From: Isoetes engelmannii
Lineage: Eukaryota; Streptophyta; Lycopodiopsida; Isoetales; Isoetaceae
Length of the DNA stretch: 22,397 nucleotides
Assembly (NCBI GenBank): GCA_011763485.2
Contig: JAANSK020258496.1
Location: forward strand, 1-22,397
Direction: 5' to 3'
Below, piece after piece: positions 1 to 11,761 of this stretch. Positions within the stretch are counted from its first letter, which is position 1; the number at the start of each line of letters is the position of its first letter. The position numbers and the translations under genes are program-made. The notes under the pieces were generated by a model. It saw only the letters and a program-made list of their open reading frames with translations. It was not told where the DNA came from and searched no databases.

Positions 1-298
1 CCCAATCCAAGAGTTCACCTTAGCAAGCTGGGGTATTAGAATAAAGTCGCAAGGATTCAAATGGAATAGAATGGCAAGGATTCAAATCCCATCGCTGCAA
101 GCTAATTACTTCTAAACTGTAATATCTTGACAGGCACCACGTAAAGTGAGCAATATTATGGCGGTTGGCTGCCTAACGAGATTATTGATAAATTTATGCG
201 CTTCCTTCAAACACCCTGCCCGTACAAGAAGTTTACAGGCTCCTCCTTAAGCAAAATGCTATGGATTTAAATCATACTAAAGGAAAAACGAATAGAGA
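1..298. other. No gene seen; short duplicated motif
   Basis: I see no coding sequence here. A 14-base word, GCAAGGATTCAAAT, occurs twice 24 bases apart near positions 49-90. The tail of the adjacent ADP/ATP carrier relic fades out at about 299. Confidence 0.5.
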
Positions 299-571
299 CT
301 TTGAACAGACCTTGTACCTTCCTTTGTCACATTTTGTTTAAGCGTTGCTCTTATACTTCACAGTGAATCGTGCATTTCAAAGTACAACCCACGGTAAACA
401 TTAATTCCAGCACAATGCATGTTGAACCTGCAATATAAACCAGCAACACCTTCAGTTGCCAAGGTTTTCTTGTACACATCGAGAAAACAATTGAATTGGC
501 GTTGTCCTATTTTACCAGTTTTAGCATCATTTGCAAGTCTTGTTCTAGCATATTCAAAAGTAAACAAAACC
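299..571 (-). pseudogene. Mitochondrial ADP/ATP carrier (adenine nucleotide translocator) pseudogene fragment
   Basis: The family exchanges ADP for ATP across the inner mitochondrial membrane. The minus strand from about 571 reads [12 protein letters not shown], then a segment like RQFN[17 protein letters not shown], then [13 protein letters not shown]. This is the matrix-loop and fifth-helix region of plant ADP/ATP carriers, which normally reads [12 protein letters not shown] and VYRGLYFGMYDSLK. Straight after DSL the sequence jumps, in another frame, to VKYKS, and then to a KEGTRS stretch that matches the later YKSS..KKEGAKSLFKG region. About 40-60 codons are therefore missing between the two pieces. 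Only about 80 of the usual ~300 residues survive, and no start codon or N-terminal repeats are seen. It is a relic, either a decayed gene copy or a retrocopy; no poly-A tract that would settle this is visible. Family assignment is by eye, and the conserved RTRLANDAK makes it fairly safe. Confidence 0.8.
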
Positions 572-753
572 CGATGATAAAGTTCAAGTTGCATTGCATA
601 AGAATGATATACAAGAATCAAGAGACATATTACATAGCACTAGATCCAAAGAACACTCAAGCAAAAGCTTCAAAGCCCGAATTTCTTAATGCCATCTCTT
701 CACATAATTATCTATACTAAAATCTTCATGCACAAAAATAATCATGATTCTGA

Positions 754-917
754 TGTCTCACTTAGCCGTATTGATTAGCTCATATAAAGCTTTTACTAAC
801 TTTGAGTCATCAACCTTTCTTTTCGCTATTCCAACTGTGTCTCACTTAGCACATAGACTAGCTCGTATAAATTTTTTACTAAATTTGAGTCATCAACCTT
901 CCTTTTCCCTATTCCAG
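754..917. repeat. 84-bp tandem duplication
   Basis: Two adjacent copies with a period of 84 bases start at 754 and 838. Both begin TGTCTCACTTAGC and end near TTCC-TATTCCA. They share TTTGAGTCATCAACCTT. About ten bases differ between them, so the duplication is not recent. The right-hand copy contains the stop codon (893-895) of the PC-esterase-like relic, so the duplication lies across that gene's 3' end. Confidence 0.85.
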
Positions 918-1805
918 ATAGTCAAGGTATTCAGCATTACATGAACAAGAGAATCATATATGTAATCATCATAATGCATGCCATCTAGAGAGCAACATGG
1001 ACCACACTTGCCAGTCAGCTTGTGTAAATTCAGCAACATCAGTGGACCTGTAGGATGGATGAGTCCAACCTTATCTGCCTCACAGTTATAAGCAGCAACT
1101 AAATCATTAGTTAGTCTCTCTTTCTTTTCGTTCGAATTCAAAGGAGAAGGAACCAAGGTAGGTATGGTGAGCCAAAACAAGTGTGGTGGTTGTGATTTTG
1201 CAGCTGTCAAATCACCAGAAGAAAGGAAGTGAATATCCATAAGTTTCTGCAAAGAGTGGCCATAATCAGAAGCATTTGTTACATGAGACATACGCCACAA
1301 TCCTGTGCACATAAGGAGCCCAAACAAACTCGATGCATATTCCATGTTCTGGAATCCTGTGCTCATAATTACTGTGGTGCTTAAATAGCTTAGCCTTTAC
1401 TGTTTGCACCTCTGATAAGAATACTTTCAATAGCGCAACAACGAAAAATCTAACCTGAGAATCCCCTATTACTGAAATATGCGCAACTGCAAGAAAAATC
1501 AAAGCTGCAGCTTCATTCATTTTCTGAAATTGACATCTAGATGCAACATCTTCCTTCCAACGCCATTCCTTCTCAATCTCATACTGATGCACATTCTCTA
1601 ATGAAAGAACTTGAGGAACTAGTCTTGCATCATTTGTGGCTTCCCATTCTATTTCATGCAAAAGCTGAAGGCAATGTTTGGCATCCAGTTGCGAGGAATG
1701 TAATTTTTGTGGTGACCAAGCAGCATGTAACGTAAAAGAAAAACTGCATACAGAATAGGTATAGGGTAGCAGATGGACAAACATAGCTAGAGAAATCAAG
1801 AGCAT
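893..1805 (-). pseudogene. SGNH/PC-esterase-like protein, disrupted copy
   Basis: The minus strand starts at ATG 1803-1805 with a hydrophobic stretch that could be part of a membrane anchor. It then gives a ~100-residue region and SVIGDSQVRFF (GDS at about residues 114-116), the Ser-containing block I motif of SGNH hydrolases and of PC-esterase (PCED1/CASD1/TBL-like) proteins. Downstream come GLWRMSHVTNASDYG, PHLFWLTIPTLV and, near the C-terminus, DGMHYDDYIYD, which matches the Asp-x-x-His block V motif. The two halves are in different frames. EFVWAPYV is joined directly to LLMCTGLW, where relatives have about 20-25 residues between them. This suggests a deletion, perhaps at a short CCTTATGTG-like junction, that also shifts the frame. 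Members of this superfamily act on O-acetyl or similar esters in the secretory pathway; the substrate here is unknown. Earlier exons may lie at 2107-2345. It could be a real gene with an assembly error at about 1310, but a deletion is more likely. Confidence 0.6.
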
Positions 1806-2809
1806 GGCGCTGACAAAGATGGCTGATTAGAAGAGGCCAACAATTGTTCTGTAAGAGTGACAGATAAACTGTCTTTTTATGTGGCTAGGATGGTTGTATC
1901 CACCACCAAAAGAAAAACTTCTCTTTTAGCTAAATATGAAAGCATTCATGCATCGGAGAAAACACATCTTTACATTATGCACGGCAAATCCTGCATTTGT
2001 TTTAAGCTAGCAAAATGTCATATCCATAAAAAACCCTGTATTTGCTCAGAAGTTTCCAGCAATTTCTTGTTAGAGAATCGAAGAGTGGCATAAGCTTACC
2101 ATGGATGACCAAATGAAAAATGGTGCTAATGATGTTTGCCGCTCCAACAATCAGCTTTAACCAAATACCATTTGTGCTAGTAATTCTAAAAAAATCAAAT
2201 CGAGTTCCATGGCAATGAATGAGATAGTGACCTGAGCTGAAACAGTTACGCTGTCAGGCCACTCTAAAATCCATGTCCAATCCCAAGAAGGATACAAGCA
2301 GTTCATGTCATGAAGAGCACGAAAGCCGAACCAAATCCTTCATGAAAATTGATTCCAGGCATGTGCCAAAGCATCCACCATGAACACCTGATAATGAAAA
2401 TATGGAAAGCAGTTTGAGAAGCCAGGTCTGTACAAGGAATAACTGTTCAAATCACATCTTTATGCAAGGACGTTGCCATGGCCTAGGTAAAGTGTCTTTC
2501 CTGTCTTGCTCCATTGCCAGACGCTTGGCCACACCGCTTCCAACGAAATACTTGAGACCCAATAGGGCAAAAGTTATAAAAAATTGGAGCTTTGCCCATA
2601 GATCAACCAGCAGGTACAATTAGGAATCCACCAAGACCGGTAGATCAGATCAGAGCAAGCAAACAGAAACTGTAAGTAAACCCTTCCAGATCCTTCGACT
2701 ATAAGAAATGAACAAACAACCTGGCTATAAGAAATGAACAGAGCGATGGCAGTACCGCATCTCTAATGCTTCCAGCAAAAAAAAATGAATCGAATACGGT
2801 AGAAGGGGA
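1806..2809 (-). other. Possible upstream exons of the PC-esterase-like gene; otherwise no gene
   Basis: Two minus-strand stretches look exon-like. One, at about 2345-2242, encodes a peptide containing MNCLYPSWDWTWILEWPD and ends CAG before GTCACT. The other begins after a pyrimidine tract ending TTTTTTTAG near 2190. It encodes a hydrophobic, membrane-segment-like peptide (GIWLKLIVGAANIISTIF) and ends before GTAAGC near 2107. A further acceptor-like TATGCAG lies near 1745, inside the downstream reading frame. Together these could be 5' exons supplying a signal anchor to the esterase-like domain. No family match supports this, and the reading frames across the joins are not proven. The rest of the stretch shows only a short repeat of the word CTATAAGAAATGAACA near 2700-2740. 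Confidence 0.25.
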
Positions 2810-2972
2810 ATGGAATTTTCAAGGAATTTCTAATTTCGTGAACCGTCGGATTCAAAATTAAAGGATTTAACGGCTGCAAACGAATTTTGCTGACGTGGCA
2901 GTGCACGTGGACAACCTAGAATTTCTGCATTGAGGTCACCTCGAGTTAGGCAAGCCTGCTAAATACGCGTCA
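2810..2972. repeat. Dispersed ~160-bp module, copy A
   Basis: This stretch shares a long collinear match with 20122-20280, in the same orientation, over the whole length at about 80% by eye. Shared blocks are TTTTCAAGGAATTTCTAATT, TAACGGCT, GCTGA-GTGGC, ATGTGGAC/ACGTGGAC, GGTCACCTCG and GTTAGGCAA. Copy A includes TGACGTGGCA and CACGTGG, G-box-like ACGTGG cores. No clear terminal inverted repeat or target duplication is visible, so its type (SINE, MITE, promoter/5' leader segment) is open. It lies upstream, on the minus strand, of the PC-esterase-like relic. Confidence 0.8.
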
Positions 2973-4860
2973 TATATTTTAAGCAAAAAAGAAATCAAAT
3001 CTACTTATCATGTTTAAACACAATGCTTGTTTTATCGCACTATGGAATTGTAGTAATGAACCATGATACCTAACTAGATATAGTTTGCGAACTTTTTGGC
3101 CCACAAACACGTATTGATTTAAGTGGTTTGTTTTTACCAACTAACCATGAAAAAAAAACATATTAATTCTTTTTTGGAGGCCTTGTGTAGGTTCAAGTTT
3201 ACAAACAATCCGTATTCATGTTATGGACAAAAAATGCAAATAGTCAAGTGGGAAGATAACTTTGTCAAATACAATGAACTTAAACATATTAACACACATA
3301 CCTCCCCTTCCTTCCTTCACACAACCCCTCCGTGACACACGAGGAAAACAATGAAAACAAAACAAAAAAGAAAACCACATAATAGTGATGGGGTGCTTGA
3401 TGCACAAATGGATGGCTTATAGAGAGAACTTAATACCCTCGTTCTTGTGGCCTTTCATTTACATCTTGCCTTTATGATATCTATGTATGTGTTTTCTTTC
3501 TCTCTCTTCTCTTCTTCTTTCCCCCCTTGTTTTTTTAAGTAGGGGGAATGGAATGGAAAGAAATTATCTCGTGTCCTCCTTATACAAAAGTGAATAGACC
3601 AAAGATGATTGATGGATCAATTTTGATCATATCCATCACACCAGTTGCCCATTATCAAAAATATGTCAGCAACAAACATAAGATCGCCATCGAGGAACCT
3701 CGTACGATACGATATGTAAGAAAAATTGCGTAAATCAAAATATTGACAAGACACGTATAGAAGTTAGACAACTTGGTCGATCTGATACCTCTCACTACAA
3801 ACACCACTAGCAAGAAAGAGTTAAGAAGTCCATAGTTGCACTGGATGAAATACATGGTCATCATAGCCCATTCGTGCTCCAGAAGGATTTTGGTTTACCT
3901 ATTATTATAATGCTGCTCTATGAACAACAGTTTCTATGGAGAAAAGGACATCAATTTGCGTAGATAGCTTGAACGCATGATTTTGACGTACATGCAATTT
4001 GCACTAGTTGATTTGCAAAGGCTGTTTTTGTACCATTCATCTACAGAATTACCTTCTGTTGCAAGAATAGATGGGTGATAGGATCTGACATGTACGTGGT
4101 GCATGAACCCAGTTTGGTGAAAGTTTAAGGTGTGGATGCTAATAAGATGTTGTTGGACATCAAAAGGATTCAATGAATTGAACCATATCTTTAGTTCATT
4201 GGCTATCCAAGATTAACAAAGTGCAAGATTGACAAAATGCATTGTATGAAGATAATTGTGACTCTGGCATGGTTGCATTTAAGGGCAATTTGTGTAAGCA
4301 TAATTTAGACGGTGGAGCCAATGATAGATGTACGAGACTGGCTATGCTGATGAATTTTTTACAAAAATGAATATTTTTCATAAAAAGTTTTTGCCAATGT
4401 TATTTAGCCAAGATTTAAGTGGTTCTTTCTTCAAGTACAATTTGGGTAACAAAATTTTGTTCACCCAATAGTTAGTCCAAGTGCACAAACACATTATAAC
4501 TACTAGTTATATAATGCAATTCCAACAACATCAATTTTGCAAATCAAAGTAAATAAGGACAAATGCTCTCCAACTCATCCTTAAAAGTTTAAATTGCATT
4601 ACAACAATAGCTTTTAAAATTGTCATATAGATATATATACCTGGATGGATATGGTGTGTAGACCAAGTTATGAAGTAAACCTAGAATATTAGGCGATTCC
4701 TTGAAAATCTTCTAGAAGGAAAATAAAAGATAAGTTGAATTCACGATTGTGCCGCTGAGAGGACGCGACGAATGTTTAAGTGATAGGAGAGCTTTTTGTA
4801 GATAAGGTGGCTAGTTTTATTTTTTCCATTTACAACGGATATTACACCATTGAAAAACTT
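2973..4860. other. AT-rich stretch without a recognisable gene
   Basis: Open frames here are short, biased and unlike any family I know. A pyrimidine tract rich in CT runs at about 3490-3535. A near-perfect palindrome, GGGTAACAAAATTTTGTTCACCC, split here as GGGTAACAAAA and TTTTGTTCACCC, lies near 4444-4466. A minus-strand frame at 3934-4173 is the longest without low complexity, but I could not assign it. Confidence 0.5.
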
Positions 4861-5092
4861 TTGGCAAAATGTTGGTCTTAAGGAAAACACTACTCTAGTA
4901 ACAGTTAAACGATCAGCGAGCTGATGGCCTCAATTCTCGGGCCATGTTACGAGCAATTTGCAAGGTCTGCAAAGGGTTGGCAAAATGTTGGTCTTAAGGA
5001 AAACACTACTCTGGTAACACTGAAACGATCAGCGAGCTGATGGCCCCAATTCTCGGGCCAGGTTATGAGCAATTTGCAAGGTCAGCAAAGGG
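4861..5092. repeat. 116-bp tandem duplication with internal hairpin
   Basis: Two head-to-tail copies have a period of 116 bases (TGGCAAAATG starts at 4862 and again at 4978). I count about eight differences, roughly 93% identity. Each copy holds the palindrome ATCAGCGAGCTGAT (6-base stems around GA). It is also rich in near-palindromic GGGCC words. No open reading frame runs through both copies. Confidence 0.9.
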
Positions 5093-6177
5093 TAGATTCA
5101 ACAACTTGAACTCTTGAACTATGGTGCAGGGACATGATGGCTATTAGGGCATCTTAAGAGTCATTGTGTCGTCCAAGTGGCCAGCATCTTCAGGTACATG
5201 GCAGGGATAAGATGAAGGTTGACAATGTGGAAGACGGTCGCTCCACACATTGTCTGTGGGTAATACTTTGCCACATCCATTTTGCTATACATGATAATGG
5301 GTAAGCCAACATAGGCCGGCATGCTGACGTGTAAAATCCAGGTGGCAATAACACGTAGGCATTCTACGTGGCATAAAAACCCAGATGCGGTGTAACGAAA
5401 CCCTAAAACAGATGGAGCGTTCAATATCAAATCCGGTGGCCAAGCGGGAATCACGTACTAACGGGATCTGCATGAAGGCGCTGGAACAGAAGGTAGATAT
5501 TGCTAAACAGGACCATCACCATATCTTCTTGCTTAGTACACAAAATTAGACATCAAAACAGTACCCGCACATGCCGAACGGAGTGGCAGGCCAAAGCTTT
5601 CACATGGCTCTTGTCATGGCAGGCCATAGAAAAGGGCAAAAAACTAGACCTTAGAATCGTTGAATGATTTGTGCAGAACAAATCCGACTGTTTTGCGCAT
5701 CAATCTGATTCGTTTTTGCCCTGTTTGCTTTTTTTTTCTCTGACAATAAATAGCATTGAGAAAGGAGCCAAAATTAAGAGCGAGATCGGCGAAATGTATA
5801 AGAAATTCGATTGCCGGATTCATCAACCTGGATTGGGCATTAAAAGGCGTATGCTTCATGCAAGAACATGCTGTTTTTTATGCAGGTATTCCCAAATAGG
5901 AAGCGTGCAGAGATTTGAAAAATACGGTAGGGTCCATGTTCTGGATATTGAAGAGAGAAAGCGACTAGAATGGAACTTTACTATGAAATTCAAGATCTTG
6001 GTTCAGGATTTAGGGATGTGACTACTGGGATCGAGGGCCTTTAATTCATGCAATGCAAACACGAACATGGTCATCCTTTTTGCCTTCCAAAACATATTAT
6101 TTCAAATGGTCAAATTGCCAGGGTTTTAAACTAGAACCTGCTTAATTTTTAGAAAAAATATTCCTTAAAGTGCAGTA
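5093..6177. other. No recognised gene; one unassigned 116-codon frame
   Basis: A plus-strand frame at 5671-6021 encodes 116 residues ending near MKFKILVQDLGM. It has a polybasic middle, no recognised domain, a poor start context and no clear neighbours, so I do not call it a gene. Around 5310-5400 there are several ACGTGG/ACGTGT-type words. Nothing else is evident. Confidence 0.4.
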
Positions 6178-6460
6178 TTTTGTTGGTTAGCTCGAAAGAG
6201 TTAAATTATACTCACATTGCAAAGTTCTAGAAATACTTATATACTCGAGGCTTGGCCTATTAGTAGAAACACTGCTCAAGTGGCAGGGTCTTCTAGCATT
6301 TGTAGTTTAGCAAGAAAGCTAAAATTTGACTCAAATTGCAGAATTCTAGAAATGCTTATCTACATAAATTTAAGTTTATACTCGGGACTCGTAGCTTTTG
6401 TAGGTTAGTAGACATGATTAGATTCTACTCAATTTGCGGCTTTCTAAAAAGGTACGGAAT
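6178..6460. repeat. Degenerate tandem repeats, ~100-120-bp period
   Basis: Three diverged units start near 6178, 6300 and 6397. Each opens with TTTGT-GTTTAG or TTTGTTGGTTAGC and continues through a TTGACTCAAATTGC-like block to a TTCTAGAAATGCTTAT-like block. Further loose copies of the TCAA-TTGC block continue to about 6620. The units are strongly diverged, so the array is old. Confidence 0.55.
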
Positions 6461-7193
6461 AGTAGTGTGGCCTTGAATTCTGCTCAACTTGTAATGCATG
6501 CAACAGGGTTCCTTCTTACTAGAAGTGCTTTTAACTTTGACATATTGCCAGGATTATTGGAGGATGTAGAAATCATAAATTCTAGCAGAAGAAATACTTA
6601 AGTTCTTGTCAAGTTGCAACCGGGTTTTGAGTATTATATTTTAATCAGACCATTTCATGCAAAGGTTGTGCAAGAAGTGGGAACATTGAAGTGTTGAATG
6701 ATTGTTATAAGCTTTGAATTAATTTTTGAATAATTCAAACGTGTTTGAATTTGGTCTTAATGAAGAATCTCTGTTCAGATGCACGCTCGAGCCATGCAAG
6801 AAAGAGGAGGAACACGATCAAGCATTATAGACCAACAGGTATTATCCAAAACTCGAGTAATTTACATTAGATTATAAGGTATGTTACAGAGGGAGCAAAA
6901 AATTAACCAGGCCAGTTGCAGCAAAATTTTAAAAGTAGTTGCACGAGGCCAGCCTTGTAGATAAGAAGCTTGGGAGAAGGAAGAAAGGAGGGTAGTTGGC
7001 TCTTAAACCAATAAGAGGGTTGTGGGCCTGCAGATCCGGCCATCACTTTCTCCATATCTGAGATATTCGCTCAACAGCAGCAAGAATCTTCTGTCTGATA
7101 CTGGAAACAATTGGGCAGCTGATTCGAGAATACTAAGGTAAAGATGCAGAGGAAACCATTTGATCTAGTGGCCAACGTGGGAATTCAAGTGTG
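6461..7193. other. 3' flank of the cytokinin dehydrogenase gene
   Basis: The part nearest 7193 should include the 3' untranslated region of the minus-strand cytokinin dehydrogenase. I see no classic AATAAA signal at a convincing distance. The remainder has no gene or clear repeat beyond the fading units noted just before it. Confidence 0.4.
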
Positions 7194-9205
<2,012 letters not shown>

Positions 9206-9303
9206 GGTGGTTTGATCTGCAGATCTTCAAAATGAAGAAGAGACAGGAGGAGTAGAAAAAAGAGAAGCTTGCTGCAGGTTCAACCACAACACTGGGTTGC
9301 AAG

Positions 9304-9309
9304 GTTTAT
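9304..9309 (-). promoter_or_regulatory. Likely TATA box of the cytokinin dehydrogenase gene
   Basis: The minus strand reads GCATATAAACC, about 100 bases upstream of the ATG at 9205. Transcription starting some 30 bases downstream would give a 5' leader of about 65-75 bases. No other TATA-like word lies closer to the start. Confidence 0.55.
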
Positions 9310-9681
9310 ATGCAAATTCAGAGAGAGGTGATGTGGGGGCAAAATTGATGAGAGAGAAAGGGTATTATTTTAACAAGTACGTTGATATGAATATGGATGT
9401 GAAGATTTGTGGGAGGGCAGAAAAGGAAACCTGGAAAAAAATTCCGGCATCCGAATGGACCGGAAGCGCAGGTTCCTGGGCTTGAATAGCTAGGATAACT
9501 TGGCCATGGCATTTGCATTCCCTGCTTGAAGGAGCTATAGGAAGAAAGCCTGTTTTGTTGTTTTGTCCTTGTGTACTCAATAAGACACGACAGACTTCTC
9601 ACCTCATATGGATTACGTCAGAATGTTCTTGTTATGGTGGTTTCCCTTTGCCTTTGCCTGGTACCGAAGGACTTATTTACT
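9310..9681. other. Proximal upstream region of the cytokinin dehydrogenase gene
   Basis: No coding sequence is convincing here. The stretch separates the TATA box from the CT-rich minisatellite. It is the best place to look for proximal promoter elements, but I see no element strong enough to name. Confidence 0.4.
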
Positions 9682-10375
9682 CTCTCTCATCCATATTTTA
9701 CACATGTTCTCTCTCTAGAGCTTGCTCTGTTTATTTGTATTGTTTAGGGTCCTTCCATGTAATAATCTCTTGGCATTATTTTACATAGTTTAGTTTATCT
9801 TGGCATCTTTCTCTCTCATCAATGTTTTGCACATGTTCTCTCTCTATTTTGCCTCTTTTCTCTGCAGTAGACATCTCTCTCTCTCATCAATGTTTTGCAG
9901 ATGTTCTCTCTCTAGAACTTGCCAAGTTTAATCTGTTCTTCCTTCCATTAGACAGCTCTCTCTCTCATCAACAATTTACACATGTTCTCTGTCTAGAAAA
10001 ATTAAGATCTTCCTTGAGGTTATCATCTTTCTCTCTCATCAATGTTCTGCACATATTCTCTCTCTAGAGCTTGCCAGATTCTTCTTTGCAGTTATCCTCC
10101 TCTTTCATTAAGAATTTACACATGTTCTCTAGCTAGTGCTTGCTGAAAGTCAAGATCTTATTTTTGTTCAGGGGGGCTTCTCTCTGATGAATATTGTGCA
10201 TATGTTACCTCTCTAGAGCTTCCTATTCTGTTGGGTTTTTTCAGGGGGTTTCTCTCTAGCTAGAGCTTGATTAAGTTTGTTTGCTCTGTTGGGTTTTGTT
10301 CAGGAGGGCTTTCTCTCTCACATCAGTATCGTACACATGTTCTGTCTCTACAGCAAGTCAGTCTCTGCTTCTAAC
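9682..10375. repeat. CT-rich degenerate minisatellite, ~70-80-bp unit, about nine units
   Basis: Units start near 9682, 9808, 9877, 9956, 10027, 10099, 10177, 10250 and 10309. The consensus core is CTCTCTCTCATCAATGTTTT, then GCACATGTTCTCTCTCTAGA, then GCTTGC and a variable T-rich tail. CACATGTT is an E-box-like word kept in most units. Spacing varies from about 59 to 126 bases, and the first and later units are the most diverged. The array lies about 0.5-1.2 kb upstream of the cytokinin dehydrogenase start. It is not coding on either strand. Confidence 0.85.
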
Positions 10376-10400
10376 TGAGCAGTAATGTTTTCCCTCCCCT

Positions 10401-10446
10401 CCCAGTTTGACACACGTTACCTCCCCAGTTTGACACACGTTACCTC
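10401..10446. repeat. 23-bp perfect tandem duplication
   Basis: The word CCCAGTTTGACACACGTTAC plus CTC occurs twice head to tail with a period of 23 bases. The copies look identical, so this is younger than the minisatellite beside it. Confidence 0.9.
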
Positions 10447-11679
10447 CCTATCTGTTTGCTTGCTCGGTTTTGTTTAAGGAGGTCAGGGTCCTTGTTATGC
10501 TTGAGGGAAGTTTGGAACTCCACTCCACTCGTGATACAGTGCTGCATTTAATGCCCTTCTGGCAGAGTAATCGATTAGCCGCAACCAGAATACCTGCCAC
10601 AACAGCCAGCCGCCGAGCCCCTAACCTGTAGATCCGTCAGTTTTTTGTTTGGAAACGGTCAATCCGAACATCATACCCCCCCTGTTCCTGTTTTCCTGTT
10701 GTAGATCTTCCCCGATTATAAAATATCCTGTTAGAGCTTGCTAGAATCATCACAGTGGCAGAAAAAGCAGCCCCTTTTTGTTTTTGTTTGCTTGTAGTAA
10801 GCGACCCGGTCCTTCTCTCACGCCATAGACATGGCATATTTTTTCGTCCTGCGATTTTCTGCACGATTTGGCCAGATTGTGTGCTCGTGGTTTATGAAGG
10901 ACCTCTGACTTGCATGATCCCATATTCAATTCATGATCCATCCATCTATAAATTCAACCTTGCCGCCTGTTGTTGTCCATCCCAAAGGAATCAAAATCAA
11001 GCCTGTGTAAGTTTACCTTTCCGACTGTGTAGCTACTGCTGCCTACCTAGAAGATCCGGCAGATCTTCATCAAGCCCAGACGCATAGAAAATCTCTCTGG
11101 TACCTTTATTCCCACAAAAGTGTGCCCCGATTGGAAGAAAGACCCTTGCCTCCATAGCCATGATTCCGGCATTAAAAATTGGTGGTAATCTGTTTTCTCT
11201 CTGCCCAAAATTGGATGAATGATGCCCATCATTTGCCCCCTCCCAAAATCTTGCCAATAATTCTGCGATATTATCAACCATATCCCTCGGAAAATAAATA
11301 CTGCCCAGTTCCCACAATCATCGGGCAAGGGACCAGATCGGGCTGCGAGATGCCATCATTCATTCAATTCAAAGAGCCTTATCCATCTAAGCTCTGCCGT
11401 AACTATGGTCTTTGTTAAACGGCTTATCCCATTTATGAACAGGTTCCGTCGAAACGGCCCCGCCTGGTCGATCACGGGGTAATCTTTCTCCATTTCTGCC
11501 GATCAAAACAGGGAAAAACCTCGCCTTATTTGTGGGTGAGAATATGCTAGGGATATGCTGGCATTTTCCAAGCCTTGCTGGTAACTTGCCTTAACCGGCA
11601 GGATTGGTGATCAGGACAATCTTGAGCGTTCCTTGCAGACCTGTAATATGTCGGAACCTCTGCTGTGCTCCCAGAATCC
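10447..11679. other. No recognised gene; one TATA-like word on the plus strand
   Basis: Several frames of 60-110 codons overlap on both strands, but none resembles a known family. TATAAAT at 10947-10953 on the plus strand is followed by GTAAGT at about 11007. This could mark a promoter and leader, or an LTR remnant, but no coding sequence follows. A word of the minisatellite, AGAGCTTGC, recurs near 10733. Confidence 0.35.
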
Positions 11680-11717
11680 GCTGATGGGGTGCGCCCGGAA
11701 TCCGCTTCCCCATCAGC
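11680..11717. repeat. 10-bp perfect inverted repeat (hairpin)
   Basis: GCTGATGGGG at 11680-11689 pairs perfectly with CCCCATCAGC at 11708-11717 across an 18-base loop. The word GAATCCGCT occurs twice around it. Two GGTGGTAGCTCT/GGCGGTAGCTCT copies follow. No T-run that would suggest a terminator is present. Confidence 0.8.
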
Positions 11718-11761
11718 TCTGGTGGTAGCTCTTCAACTCTGGCGGTAGCTCTAGTCATGAT

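Noticed and set aside
49-91. GGATTCAAATCC word considered as a tRNA or SINE B-box
   Set aside because: No A-box at the proper distance and no cloverleaf could be drawn.
3934-4173. 79-codon minus-strand frame considered as a copia or other retroelement piece
   Set aside because: I could not match any reverse transcriptase, integrase or gag block; similarity was only suggestive wording.
5671-6021. 116-codon plus-strand open frame
   Set aside because: No recognisable domain, no promoter or splice context, and composition like the surrounding non-coding DNA.
9822-10067. Plus-strand frame with repeated LSH and SLE wording considered as a repeat protein
   Set aside because: It is a translation of the CT-rich minisatellite; the unit length is not kept in multiples of three and no start or homology supports it.
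11033-11328. Two overlapping ~94-codon minus-strand frames
   Set aside because: Overlapping alternative frames of one stretch with no family resemblance.
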